Below, piece after piece: positions 51,157 to 60,346 of a stretch of DNA of 64,000 nucleotides. Each line of letters starts with the position of its first letter. Within the stretch, counting starts at the first letter, position 1. The position numbers were made by a program, and so were the translations under genes. Origin of the DNA: Streptomyces rishiriensis (GTDB lineage Bacteria; Actinomycetota; Actinomycetes; Streptomycetales; Streptomycetaceae); NCBI RefSeq assembly GCF_003112535.1, contig NZ_BEWA01000001.1:1-64000 (forward strand). Direction: 5' to 3'. The notes beneath the pieces are model-generated. The model did no database searches. It saw only the letters and a program-made list of their open reading frames with translations, and was not told where the DNA came from.

Positions 51157-53160
51157 TTGCTTACCTCACACAGACGAATATCGCGCCTCGTGATCCTCGC
51201 GGCCGGAACTACCCTGTTCCTGACCGGAGGGGGAAGCCTCGCCCAGGCGCAGGCCACAGTTCAGGACGCCACATCGGCGCCCCACCTGTCCCCGGCGACG
51301 GTGCCGTCCGCCGGACCGTCCCGTGAAAGGTCAGCCGCACCGTCCGGTGAACCCGCGCCCTCGGTATCTGCCAGCCCCTCGACCGGGACCGGCACCGGGG
51401 AGCCCTCGGCCTCACTCTCAGCGAGCGCCAGCGGGTCCGCCGCGACCGAGCCCGGCGACGACGCCTTTTCGGACGAGGACGCCATCCGCTTCTGGACGCC
51501 TGAACGCATGGCCTCGGCCACCGACCCGGCGCGACCCGCGCAACAGGCGGACCCGAGCGCCAAGGCCCAGTTACGGCGGGCGGCCCCGGCCGATCCCGGC
51601 GTGGCGGCAGACATGCCGACCGCGGAGCACTTCCTCGGCCTGCCGTCCGTCGGGACGATCTTCACCTACGACACGGACCCGACCACCGAGCGGATGCACG
51701 CGCACCATTGCACCGCCAGCGTGGTGGAGAGCCCCGGGCACAATCTGATCCTGACCGCGGGGCACTGCGACGGGGGCAAGGCCGTCTTCGTCCCCATGTA
51801 CGCCGCCGAACAGACGCTGGACAAGCAGAACTTCGGCTTCTACCGCGTCGCCAAGTTCTTTACCGACAACCGCTACGTGCACAACACCAAGAAGCCTGTC
51901 TCCGACCTGGACTTCTCTTTCGGCCGGCTCGAGCCTTCGAAGAGCGGCAAGCAGGCGCAGGACGTGGTGGGCGCGAACACGCTGGTACGGACTCCCGGTT
52001 ACCTGAACAAGGTCACGATGGTCGGTTACCCCTCCAGCCACGACCCCGAGGACCATCCGGTGCGGTGCCCCACGCAGACGGAGGCGCTGCCGGGCTTCTA
52101 CCAGGTTCAGGCCAAGTGCCGTGGCATGTGGAGCGGTGTCTCCGGCGGTCCCTGGTTCTCCCAGGTGGACTGGGCGAAAGGCACCGGGGAGATCATCGGG
52201 AACGTCGGCGGGTACTTCGGCGGCGGCAACGACGCGAACGTGGACTGGCTCACCTACAGCCCCATGCACGGCGACTGGTTCTTCCGCCTGTACGACGAGG
52301 CGAAGAACAACCAGGTCCCCCAGCACGGCAGCACCTACGACCAGCCGCCGCTGCCGTACTCCATGGGCGGCGGTGAGACCTGGTCCCATGCCAAGCTGCT
52401 CGCCTCGGGCGAGTACACCGGCGACGGCAAAGCCGACCTGATCGTGGTCTGGACCGACGGCGAGGTCACCCTGTACACCGGTGATGGCAACGACGGCTTC
52501 ACCGGCGAGCGCCGGCTGGCCGCGCCGCACGGCATCTTCCAAAACGCCAAGTCCATCACCGGTGGGGACTTCGCCGGCGGCAACGGCTCGGACCTGCTGG
52601 TGGTGTTCGACTCCGGCGAGGTCAGCCTGTTCCCCGACGTCGGCACCAAGGGCGTGGACGGCGGGAGCAAACTGGCCGACGCCGGTTCCATCTGGAGCCA
52701 TGCCGATCAGATCACCGGGGGCAGCTTCGGCACCGCGAAGTATGTCAGCGACCTGCTGGTGCGCTGGAGCGACGGCGAAGTCACCGACTACACCGCGGTC
52801 GGCGACAAGGGTTTCGGCACCGAACACCAGTTGGAGAAGCCGAAGAGTGCTTGGGAGGACGCCACTCTGGTGACTGCGGGTGACTTCACCGGCGGCAACA
52901 ACTGGGACACGCTGGTGCGCTGGTCCGACGGACATGTCTCCCAGTTCCAGGAGACCGGCCCCGGCGGCGTCGGCAAGGAGATCCAAATGGCTCCGGCTGG
53001 CAGCATCTGGTCTCACGACTCGGTGATGACGGCGGGCAGCTACGACTCCAACGGCTGGCCGGACGACCTGCTCGTCCGCTGGTCCGACGGCGAGACCACC
53101 ATGTACACACACACCGGCGCCACCTTCGGCACCGAACACATGCTCGTTCCCCCGAAGTAA
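51157..53160 (+). CDS. Secreted trypsin-like serine protease with FG-GAP-like repeats
   Basis: A protein of about 667 aa; TTG 51157 is the only start in the right place before the signal peptide (RRISRLVILAAGTTLFLTGG). A long Ser/Pro/Ala linker precedes the protease domain, whose triad is visible as LILTAGHCDGG (His), VSDLDFSFGRL (Asp) and GVSGGPWFSQ (Ser), with two Cys either side of the His. The last 270 residues contain five repeats of the SGEYTGDGKADLIVVWTDGE type, an FG-GAP/VCBS-like beta-propeller, often for binding carbohydrate or protein. It probably acts outside the cell. The gene before it is also secreted. Confidence 0.85.
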   Translation: MLTSHRRISRLVILAAGTTLFLTGGGSLAQAQATVQDATSAPHLSPATVPSAGPSRERSAAPSGEPAPSVSASPSTGTGTGEPSASLSASASGSAATEPGDDAFSDEDAIRFWTPERMASATDPARPAQQADPSAKAQLRRAAPADPGVAADMPTAEHFLGLPSVGTIFTYDTDPTTERMHAHHCTASVVESPGHNLILTAGHCDGGKAVFVPMYAAEQTLDKQNFGFYRVAKFFTDNRYVHNTKKPVSDLDFSFGRLEPSKSGKQAQDVVGANTLVRTPGYLNKVTMVGYPSSHDPEDHPVRCPTQTEALPGFYQVQAKCRGMWSGVSGGPWFSQVDWAKGTGEIIGNVGGYFGGGNDANVDWLTYSPMHGDWFFRLYDEAKNNQVPQHGSTYDQPPLPYSMGGGETWSHAKLLASGEYTGDGKADLIVVWTDGEVTLYTGDGNDGFTGERRLAAPHGIFQNAKSITGGDFAGGNGSDLLVVFDSGEVSLFPDVGTKGVDGGSKLADAGSIWSHADQITGGSFGTAKYVSDLLVRWSDGEVTDYTAVGDKGFGTEHQLEKPKSAWEDATLVTAGDFTGGNNWDTLVRWSDGHVSQFQETGPGGVGKEIQMAPAGSIWSHDSVMTAGSYDSNGWPDDLLVRWSDGETTMYTHTGATFGTEHMLVPPK

Positions 53161-53224
53161 CCGCCCCATAATTGGCTCACAGCGCAGGCGGATCCGGGTG
53201 ACCGAACCCACCGCGCCACCCGGA

Positions 53225-53810
53225 TCACGCCCTGCGCGGTCTGCGCGCCGGCGTCTTCTTCGCGGTCTTCTTGGCGGCGGTCTTCTTCTTCGGCTGGGCG
53301 AGGTCGTGGACGTCGGCCTCGGTGTCGTCGGTTTCGCCTCGGAGGCCTGAGCCTTGCGTACCGACTCCTGCAGCGCGGCCATCAGGTCCAGGACCTGGCC
53401 TTGCGCCTTGGGCTTGGGCGCCTCGGGCAGCGGCTTGTCCTCCCGCTTGGACTCGATGATCTTCGCGACAGCCTCGGTGTAGGAGTCGCGGAACTCCTCC
53501 CCCTCAAGATCCTCACTGCTCATGGACTCCATCAGCGCCATCGCGCCCTCGATCTCGCCCTCGGACAGCTCCACGGCCAGCGGCAGCAGTTCGGCGGGGT
53601 CGCGGATCCCGTCCGGCCAGCGCATCGCGTGCAAAACGATCGCGTCCTCGCGCACCCTGAGCAGCTTTGCGGGTGCGGATCCGGCCCATGTCTTCCACGC
53701 GGTACTGGTGGAAGTGGATGCTGTGGTCCTCGGTAGCGCTCACCACGTTGGATCGGCACCGTGACCAGGCCGAAGCTGATCGCGCCGGACCAAATCGTTC
53801 GGGGCACCAC
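53225..53810 (-). pseudogene. Ku gene with internal deletion
   Basis: The N-terminal piece VPRTIWSGAISFGLVTVPI (start near 53810) and VVSATEDHSIHFHQYRVEDM in a second frame match the beginning of bacterial Ku. After that the sequence jumps straight to the C-terminal part, DAIVLHAMRWPDGIRDPAEL and GEIEGAMALMESMSSEDLEG, missing roughly 120 residues of the DNA-binding ring. A last frame change gives the usual tail KKKTAAKKTAKKTPARRPRR with TGA at 53225-53227. With at least two frame changes and a deletion it cannot make a working Ku. An intact copy is expected elsewhere in the genome. Confidence 0.85.
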
Positions 53811-54003
53811 ACACCTCCACCAACGCCGGCCCCGAGCACTTCCAGCCTACGAACACCAGCAGCCCCCGGCACCGGGAAGTACTCCCCCGAGGGAAAACGG
53901 GGAAGCGGCGCGCGACCGCACCACCGGGTCGCGCGCTGCCGGCATGTCTGTCACGCCACGGGGCGATGGACCCGTGGCGTGGCCCTGTGGGAGGGCGGGT
54001 GGG

Positions 54004-54480
54004 TCAGTGGCGGCCGCCGCGGCGGTGGCCCCAGGAAGCGTCGTCGACGAAGCGGCCGTGGTCGTTGCGCAGGGTGGCGGTGTCGCGGTCGTTGTTCCAC
54101 ACGTAGGCGCGGCGGTCCTGGTAGAGGTCGGTGCGGGTGTCGCGGCCGACGCCGGTGTGGATCCGGACCGTGGCCCGGCCGGCCAGGCGGTAGTGGTCGA
54201 AGGTGTAGCGGTGGCCGGAGTCGTCGCTCAGGGTCCAGCCGTCGAGGTTCACGCTCTGACGGGTGGTGTTGGTCAGCTCCACCCACTCCTTGTTCAGCGA
54301 GCGGTTGGAGCGGTCGTCGCGCCCCGGGGAGTCGGCCTGGACGGCGGAGATCTCCACCGTCGGGCGGGCCGCACGGTGGTCGGCCGCGGACGCCGGCAGG
54401 GTTGCCACCGAGACGAGAGCGCCGGCCGCGAGCGCGGCGGAGGCCAGACGGCGGGCGGTGACGGAAGCAGAAGCGGACAA
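54004..54480 (-). CDS. Secreted lamin-tail-domain (LTD) protein
   Basis: A protein of 158 aa from TTG 54480 with GGGGGA upstream; the frame upstream (to 54759) is not coding-like. A signal peptide (SVTARRLASAALAAGALVSV, cleavage after ASA) is followed by an LTD fold: VEISAVQADSPGRDDRSN, LNKEWVELTNTTRQSVNLDG, WTLSDDSGHRYTF and VRIHTGVGRDTRTDLY. WVELTN and L-x-G-W-x-L are the signature positions. Secreted single-LTD proteins are frequent in Streptomyces; they may bind DNA or surface components. It stands alone. Confidence 0.85.
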   Translation of the reverse strand: MSASASVTARRLASAALAAGALVSVATLPASAADHRAARPTVEISAVQADSPGRDDRSNRSLNKEWVELTNTTRQSVNLDGWTLSDDSGHRYTFDHYRLAGRATVRIHTGVGRDTRTDLYQDRRAYVWNNDRDTATLRNDHGRFVDDASWGHRRGGRH

Positions 54481-54813
54481 GAAGTCCCCCAGATGGTGCG
54501 GGCACCCTCCCCCGCCGGCGTTCAGGGCCGTCGGGGATGTCGGTGCGATGTGTGGGTGGCGGCCGGTTTTGGCCGCACACACACTCTGGCCGCCGCTCAC
54601 CGGAGTCCGGAGGGAAACAGGGCTTGTGTTACTGGTTGCCCGCTTCTCTGTGACTGTCGCCTGTAACAACCATTTATCCCGTGTATGCACGTAGTTGACG
54701 GCCTGGCGCGGCGACGCCCCTTGGTACTGCTGAGGCATCGTGCCTGTCCGCCACGGCACGCCACCCCGCCTCGCGATGAGGCGTCACCCGAAAGTGGGTG
54801 ACAGCCGCCCTCG

Positions 54814-55440
54814 CTACCGACAGATCTGGAGCCCCTCTGTGCTGCCTGGCCGGGCCGAGGGCTCGGTGGCCGAAGCAGTGGGGTGGGCGATGCCGTACTC
54901 GCGGGCGAAGCGGTTGGCCTCGAGCGCGGAACCGGACATCTTGTGCAGCCAGAACCCGTACGCCACCGACTCCATCTGCTCTGGCGACAGGTACAGCACA
55001 TGCCGGTTCGTGCCCGCCTCCCGCCGGGCCCTGCGCACCCGCTCCGCGAGTCCATCGGCGGGCGGCACCCGGAGTCGGCCGGTGAGGGCGACGAACAGGC
55101 GCAGCGCGGTCATCTGCGCCGGGATGAACTCCACCCGCCGCAGCCCCGGCCCGGGTTCATCCGGCGCGGGCTGGGGACGCAGACGGTTGTAGAGGAGAAG
55201 GTCGTGACCGCACGGCGTCGGACGCGCCGCCCACCGCACGGCCCGCCCCTCCCACGCCGACAGCTCCGCACGGTCCTCCCGCCCCGCCAACTCCACCAAG
55301 CCGCGTGCGGCCAGGTTGAACACGCGCTGCTTGACCGGGCGCAGGTCCCAGTCCAAGGCCCAGCCGTGGCCGGCCGCCTCCTGCCGGTCAGCCACCACCT
55401 CCAGCACAGTGAGGGCGCTGTCCTCATACGTCATCCGCAT
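54814..55440 (-). CDS. DUF6417-like protein
   Basis: A protein of 208 aa from ATG 55440 (or ATG 55434). It contains DWDLRPVKQRVFNLAARGLV, a winged-helix-like start, a middle ending LRRVEFIPAQMTALRLFVAL, and a last part with YLSPEQMESVAYGFWLHKMS. The order recalls the DUF6417 family seen in Streptomyces. The combination suggests a cytoplasmic regulatory protein. No operon partner; the neighbours are on the other strand or broken. Call moderate. Confidence 0.65.
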   Translation of the reverse strand: MRMTYEDSALTVLEVVADRQEAAGHGWALDWDLRPVKQRVFNLAARGLVELAGREDRAELSAWEGRAVRWAARPTPCGHDLLLYNRLRPQPAPDEPGPGLRRVEFIPAQMTALRLFVALTGRLRVPPADGLAERVRRARREAGTNRHVLYLSPEQMESVAYGFWLHKMSGSALEANRFAREYGIAHPTASATEPSARPGSTEGLQICR

Positions 55441-55713
55441 CCCCCGTGGTCCTGGGAGCGCGCGTCCGGACCATGCGCCCCCGCCGATGCAACAGGCGGC
55501 GGAGCGCTGAGGTCACGTCTACGTCCCACTCGGGGCCTTTTGCGGAGGCGGTCGGGTGTGACGATCACGCCCTCGCCGTCCGCCGGCCTGGTGCTGGCCC
55601 TGTCTGTCGACGTTCGCCGTATCGCGTCGCCGCTTTGCCATCATCCCTACGCCGGGGCGGGCGCCGGGCAGGCCCTTCGTACGCAAGGACGCGCCCGGCG
55701 TCGTGGGCGGCGT

Positions 55714-56656
55714 TCAGCGGCCGGCGGGCTCGGGGGAGCGCTGGCGGCGCCGGTCGGGTCGTCGACGCCGATCTCGTACCAGGGCTCCCCTCACAGGAGC
55801 CGGGGCAGGGTGTTCACCCAGATCGCGATGGCGATGCCCTGGACGTCGGCGGTGAGCGCCTGGAGCCGGTTGTCGAGTAGGTGCTCCTCCTTGCCCGCCA
55901 GGACGACGTGCAGCCGCGGGAAGGTCTGGGAGCGGGTGTAGCGATGGCGCTGCCAGGAAGGTGCGGCCGTTGGTGCCGCGGGCTCCTTCCCAGACGCGGT
56001 GTCCGGCGTAGCGCTCGTAGTCCCAGACCTCACGGGCGAGGCGGGCCTGGGACATGGTGCCGTTGTCGAGCTCGAAGAGGCGCATCTCGCTGGTCTTGGT
56101 CGGCAGCGCGAGGACGGCGTCGGTGGTGAAGCTCAGGCCGGTGTCCTTGATGGCGTGGTTCACCTCCACCTGCCAGTCGGTCAGATGCTTGCGGGCCGAA
56201 GGCCAGGATCATGTCCGTCACCGCGACGCCATGCGGACCGAACCCGGCTCGAACAGCCTTCGCCCCGGTGCCGGCCTTCGGATGGGGAGGCAACTCGTTG
56301 CCGTCGGCCTTCTGCCCCACCGGGGTCAGGTTCCAGATCTGATGCTTGCCGTCCTTGCCGTTTGTCTCCGCCAGCCCCAGCTCCGCCAGCTTCTTCATCG
56401 CCCTGCGCACGTACGACCGACCGTCCCGATCCTCCGCCGTGATCACCTCAGCCATCTGCCGCACCGTCGCTATCCGCACACACCCCAGCATCCGCAGCGC
56501 ATCGGCACGCACCTTGGCCGCAGGGGTGGACTTCTTCCCCTTCGCCGACGTCTCAGGAGAAAGGAGAGAGGTGTCAGCGTGCCGGGATGCACCCTGGCGG
56601 GCGGTGTGAGCTGCGGTGATGGGAAAGACGTTGGAATCGTTCGCGGCACCGTTCAC
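55714..56656 (-). pseudogene. Replication-relaxation family protein, frameshifted
   Basis: From GTG 56656 or a nearby start the minus strand encodes AAKVRADALRMLGCVRIATV and SYVRRAMKKLAELGLAETNG, a winged helix, then TGAKAVRAGFGPHGVAVTD. The frame changes near 56190 to EVNHAIKDTGLSFTTDAVLA, ELDNGTMSQARLAREVWDYE and YAGHRVWEGARGTN. A third frame continues RHRYTRSQTFPRLHVVLAGK, LDNRLQALTADVQGIAIAIW. All parts belong to one replication-relaxation protein, so at least two frameshifts break it. This family is typical of Streptomyces plasmids and integrative elements. Confidence 0.75.
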
Positions 56657-56919
56657 GGCACTGGATTCCGAGCCGTCCGGAGGCCGCTCGACACCCCTTG
56701 ACCAGGTCGAGCGCGGCTCAGGTTCGCGCTCCCGGTGGCGCGGGGGCTGGATGGAATCCCCCGTCACCTGCTGGAGGTGTGGCGGAAGTCGACGGTGTGA
56801 CACTCGCTCGAGCGCCGTTACCGATCCGTGATCCTCAGGCGGGCGCGGCTGTCCTATGCCACCGAAGTCGGACCGATCGCCATCGAAGTAGAACCGCCCC
56901 CTGGGGGTATTCGCCAGGT

Positions 56920-57153
56920 ATGAGGCGATGGTGGCTGTGGGTGGCGGCACCAGTCGCCCTTGGCCTCGCAGCAGGTGCCACCGTGACCCTTCTGACGGAC
57001 AGGGCATGGGGATCCGAGCTGGCGTCCCGTTGCGTGGTGTTCTCGGCCATCTATCTGATGATCAGACCAGCCATGCTCTTACGGCGCTCGACGCAGCGAG
57101 GGGCACCGACTACGGCGGACAGCGAACAGGTACGGCACGATCGAGGCGAGTAG
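56920..57153 (+). CDS. Small membrane protein
   Basis: A 77-aa frame from ATG 56920: RRWWLWVAAPVALGLAAGAT is a first membrane helix, and CVVFSAIYLMIRPAMLLRR a second, followed by a polar tail. AGG is three bases and GGGGG about 13 bases upstream. The two-helix hairpin composition supports a real gene. It overlaps no other intact gene, though the remnants on the minus strand approach from both sides. Function unknown. Confidence 0.5.
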   Translation: MRRWWLWVAAPVALGLAAGATVTLLTDRAWGSELASRCVVFSAIYLMIRPAMLLRRSTQRGAPTTADSEQVRHDRGE

Positions 57154-57199
57154 CTCCAGGGCTTGCAATGACCCAACTTGGATGGCAGACGGTCCAAGT

Positions 57200-57530
57200 C
57201 CATCGTCATCGGACAGCGGCACAGAGCTCGGAGACGATCGAAAACGAGGCGTCACCGCGTGCGTGGTCTTGCCGTGGGCCATGCCGTTGCGGATCTGCCG
57301 GCCGTGGTCGAGGCACTCCGCCTGCCGTTCCCTCAGGACCGCGCGTGCGCACCCTGCTTGATGAGCTGGAACAGCGGCTTGGTCCCCGCGTCGGGGATGC
57401 GGTCGCGCAGCACGATCTCCACCGCGATCAGGGAGTGCATGACCGCCACGGTGGAGAACTCGTCGCAGTAGTACGACTGGCGCAGCAGGCGGCGGCCCGT
57501 CTGCCCGCCCTGTGGCGGGCGAGCAGAGGG
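57200..57530 (-). pseudogene. HEPN-like gene remnant with a frameshift
   Basis: The minus strand reads GGQTGRRLLRQSYYCDEFST, VAVMHSLIAVEIVLRDRIP and KPLFQLIKQGAHARS, then a TGA at 57333-57335. A shifted frame continues sensibly as LRERQAECLDHGRQIRNGMA followed by HGK. RNGMAH fits the HEPN R-x4-H motif. There is no start codon in range, since the frame is closed by a TGA just upstream. It is a decayed HEPN-family gene, the second in this window. Confidence 0.45.
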
Positions 57531-57539
57531 GTCGGCCTG

Positions 57540-58046
57540 TCAGTGACCGCCGCGTACTGATGCGCCGTGGGCGTCACTCCGGCTGAGTACTGCCGCTGGC
57601 GCGGCGGGTGCGGGCCACACTTGGATGAGGTACCACTCGGTCACCTCGTCGGGCGCGAGGTCGACTGCGGTGTCTCGGCCTCGGGCGTGGATGCGCAGGC
57701 GGTAGTCGCCGGGGCCGTCGAACGAAAGGACGGGCAGTTCTTCGTCGAGATCGTCCATGAGTCCGCGGACCATGCAGTCGCCCGACGCCGAGTGCGCGGA
57801 GATCTCCACGCGCTCCTGCCAGTCGGCGTCGTCAGGTGCGGGCTCGTTCTGGTGAAGCGTGACCGTGACGTCGACGTTGCCGGTGTGGATGCCGGTCAGG
57901 ACAGTGGTGACGCCGTCGGTGACCTGGACGAGTCCGTTGTGCTCGGGTGCCAGACCGGGTCCGGTCGGCCCGTCCTCGTCGCTGATGTTGAACTGGTGGT
58001 ATTGGACCGGGACGAGTCCGTTGGCTCGTCGCACGCTTTCACTCAT
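57540..58046 (-). CDS. Conserved hypothetical protein
   Basis: A protein of 168 aa from ATG 58046 (MSESVRRANGLVPVQYHQFN). It is beta-rich with TGNVDVTVTLHQNEP, FDGPGDYRLRIHARGRDTAV and DEVTEWYLIQVWPAP, reminiscent of small all-beta, cupin-like or immunity-type proteins in Streptomyces. It is acidic (DDADW, LMDDLDEELPV), which suits an immunity or inhibitor role, but no toxin is adjacent. Codon usage strongly supports coding. Function unknown. Confidence 0.7.
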   Translation of the reverse strand: MSESVRRANGLVPVQYHQFNISDEDGPTGPGLAPEHNGLVQVTDGVTTVLTGIHTGNVDVTVTLHQNEPAPDDADWQERVEISAHSASGDCMVRGLMDDLDEELPVLSFDGPGDYRLRIHARGRDTAVDLAPDEVTEWYLIQVWPAPAAPAAVLSRSDAHGASVRGGH

Positions 58047-58075
58047 CTCGCATTCTTACTCGTGATGGCGCGTGG

Positions 58076-58192
58076 TTACTCGATCCAGGTGTGGATGCCG
58101 GACAGGCGCTGTACCTGGTCGACCAGCTGGTCGCTGAACAGCCGCTTCGCGGCCGTCTCGGTGCACCGCCGGCCCGGCCCCACGTACGGCAC
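58076..58192 (-). CDS. Very short ORF, possible gene remnant
   Basis: A 38-aa frame from GTG 58192 to TAA at 58076-58078 (PYVGPGRRCTETAAKRLFSD, then QLVDQVQRLSGIHTWIE). The ending resembles the C-terminus of a larger protein, and an upstream stop closes the frame. It lies between the lipoprotein and the hypothetical gene on the same strand. Confidence 0.25.
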   Translation of the reverse strand: MPYVGPGRRCTETAAKRLFSDQLVDQVQRLSGIHTWIE

Positions 58193-58208
58193 GCTGAGGG
58201 GTTCCGGG

Positions 58209-58868
58209 TCAGCTGAGGCCGAGCGTGGTGAGCGCGGTGGTCCAGTCGGAGACGATCGCCTGCTGTGCCCGCGCGAGGGTGACCTTGCCGGCGCAGACCG
58301 CGGTGTGCAGCTTCGTCTCCACGGGGTCCTTCCCGTTGTTGACCCCGCTGCCCCTCTTGTGGCCCGGGTCGGCCGGCTCCACCCACAAGTTGCGGTAGTC
58401 GTTGGGGTCGCCGCCCAGCTGCAGACTGATCAAGTGGTCGTACTCGGCGTCGCCCGTGTTCCCGGTGTAGCCGTAGGAGGCGGCGTTGAGCCGCTTCTCC
58501 TTGCCGGTCACGTACGCGGAAGGGCGCACGCCGGAGGTGTAGCCGCCCTTGCGGCAGATCGTCGACTTCAGGTTCGCCTGCGTGACGGCCGGGGAGATCG
58601 CGCCCGGCGTGCACTTCGGGTCCTCCAGCGGCTCCCCCTTCTCATACCGGTAGTGGCAGCTGCCCGCCGCGGGCTGCTGCTGCACCGTGTACTTCTTCTG
58701 CGGGCCGGCCCCCACCGCGATCGACCGGGCCCCGCCCGCGGCACCCGCCGAAGACGCCGCCGCGCTGGATGACGACGGGCCCGGCATGCCCAGCGGGACG
58801 GACGAACAGCCTGCAAGAGACAGGCAGGTCAGCAGCGCAGACACAGCAGCGCGGCTAGTGAAGCGCAT
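58209..58868 (-). CDS. Secreted lipoprotein with HNH-like motif
   Basis: A protein of 219 aa from ATG 58868. A lipoprotein signal peptide with lipobox LSLAGC (Cys 21) and a Ser/Ala-rich spacer precede a domain with CHYRYEKGEPLEDPKCTPG and the late EYDHLISLQLGGDPNDYRNL. In D-H-L-x-x-L-x-x-G-G-x-x-x-x-x-x-N-L the DH and N correspond to the HNH/beta-beta-alpha metal motif. The domain has four Cys, suiting an extracellular location. It may be a surface nuclease or a structural relic of that fold; activity is not established. Confidence 0.8.
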   Translation of the reverse strand: MRFTSRAAVSALLTCLSLAGCSSVPLGMPGPSSSSAAASSAGAAGGARSIAVGAGPQKKYTVQQQPAAGSCHYRYEKGEPLEDPKCTPGAISPAVTQANLKSTICRKGGYTSGVRPSAYVTGKEKRLNAASYGYTGNTGDAEYDHLISLQLGGDPNDYRNLWVEPADPGHKRGSGVNNGKDPVETKLHTAVCAGKVTLARAQQAIVSDWTTALTTLGLS

Positions 58869-59144
58869 GACGACCCCTCACGGGCAGGCGGCAACTGAGC
58901 AGATGCTGCCCTACCGGGAATCGCGCACACCGGGCGGGGTGCCCGGGCGGGAGCATCCACACCGTCCGACGGGGGGGCGTGCGTCGACGACCGCCGCCCT
59001 CGCACATAAGTCCGATCCTGTCGAACGTGGGGTGTCTCTTCGGCTCTCTCTGTCACAGCCCGGCAAAGTGCCTTGGACTCTGTGCCGGTGCTGCGGCCGA
59101 CCGGTGGATGATCTCATCTCCGGTTCGACGTAGAAGGGGGCTTC

Positions 59145-59390
59145 ATGTTTGTCAGGCTTCGGGGTGCTGTGACCGCAGCGTTGGTGGCGGGCGCGTTGCT
59201 GGCACCGCTGGCGGTGGCGACAGACGCAGCAGCGGCGTCGTGCGCCCGGCACACGACGGGCGTGTGCAAGGCGAACAGTCCGCACCCGCGTGGGGCAACG
59301 GCGAAGTGCAAGGACGGGACGTACTCGTACAGTGCCCACTTCCGTGGCACCTGCTCGCGGCACCGGGGCGTGAAGTACTGGTACCGGTAG
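59145..59390 (+). CDS. Small secreted DUF3761-like protein
   Basis: An 81-aa protein from ATG 59145 with AGAAGGGGG upstream. It has a signal peptide (LRGAVTAALVAGALLAPLAV, cleavage after AAA), then CARHTTGVCKANSPHPRGAT, CKDGTYSYSAHFRGTCSRHR and GVKYWYR. GTYSYSxHxxGTCSxHxGVxxW is the DUF3761 signature, with four Cys expected to form disulfides. The family is found in many bacteria as small secreted or periplasmic proteins of unknown role. Confidence 0.85.
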   Translation: MFVRLRGAVTAALVAGALLAPLAVATDAAAASCARHTTGVCKANSPHPRGATAKCKDGTYSYSAHFRGTCSRHRGVKYWYR

Positions 59391-59924
59391 TCAAAGAGCG
59401 GTGCCTGGCCCCGTGCTGAGCCTGAACGCGGTCGTGGGCTGCGCCTACACGTCTTACCGCAGGAGTTCTACGAAGATGAGTTGGCCGACGCACCCGCCTG
59501 GAAAGCCGGCGGCTGGCCTCGCCGGGGCGCTACCAGCCCCGCCCCCCGGCTCTGCCCTGCCTGCGACAGCGATATGGAAGCCCTACTGACCACCGCCACC
59601 TGCCTCGCCGAAACCAGCCTCGCCAGCCTCACTTTGACGGCATCATGCCCCAAAGGTCAGTAGCGACGGCCTCAGAACTCGCCCTGACGACCTGGCCTAT
59701 GGGGAAGGGAAGTTGGAGGGAGGGCACCTGTCAAGAGAAGCAAAGCGCCTCGTAGAGGGGCCGCAAGCCAAGATCAAGCTGTCTGTTCTGGAGTGCGAAC
59801 GATGCACTCGAGCCGCACCGGGCGAGCAGGACACTGCCCGCTTTCCATCACCAGCCGAGCCGGCAGGTTGCAGGCACGGGACGTCTGGACAAAGTCCGTG
59901 GACAGGAGGCCGGGCAACGGAGTT
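59391..59924. other. Gene-free interval
   Basis: About 530 bases in which I see no gene, repeat or clear hairpin; only short GC-driven frames are present. It separates the secreted-protein block from the minus-strand plasmid-like module. Confidence 0.4.
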
Positions 59925-60263
59925 TTAGGAAGAGTCATGGGTCGGCGCGCCTTGATGAACGCACCACCATCTGGGGCCTTTTGCAGTCGGTGGATACTGG
60001 GGCTGCGGGGTGGGTCGACGCGACGGTGGCAGGCTTTCGCAGGCGCGGGTGGGCCCGGCCAGGAGGTCGAGTACGTCGATGGCGTAGTAGGCCGCCACAA
60101 GGTCGCAGTCATCCAGGGGCCACGCCGCGGCGCCGGACTGGCGGCGGCTGACCTGTGCCTGGCTGACTCCCAGGGCCACAGCGAGGTGGGCTTGCGTCTC
60201 CCCCGTCAACTGCATGAGCGCGGCAATCGCGGCCCTCACGCGCTCCCCTGACGACAGCACCAT
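59925..60263 (-). CDS. XRE-family HTH protein
   Basis: A protein of 112 aa from ATG 60263, with GGTAGG nine bases upstream; ATG 60287 is an alternative. The XRE helix-turn-helix is plain: AIAALMQLTGETQAHLAVAL, then GVSQAQVSRRQSGAAAWPLD and DCDLVAAYYAIDVLDLLAGP. The C-terminal 40 residues are Pro-rich and probably disordered. It follows HTH paralogue B on the same strand with an 83-base gap. Probably a plasmid-type repressor. Confidence 0.7.
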   Translation of the reverse strand: MVLSSGERVRAAIAALMQLTGETQAHLAVALGVSQAQVSRRQSGAAAWPLDDCDLVAAYYAIDVLDLLAGPTRACESLPPSRRPTPQPQYPPTAKGPRWWCVHQGAPTHDSS

Positions 60264-60346
60264 GGTGGTCAACCTACCGCTGTCCATCGTTGCCACGTTT
60301 GCACGTCGGCAGGTCGGGGAAGCCCTGGTGTGTCGTGGAGGGCCGG

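Noticed and set aside
51571..53655. 694-codon minus-strand frame covering Ku and the protease gene
   Set aside because: Only its first part is Ku-derived; the rest is antisense to the secreted protease and has no independent coding character.
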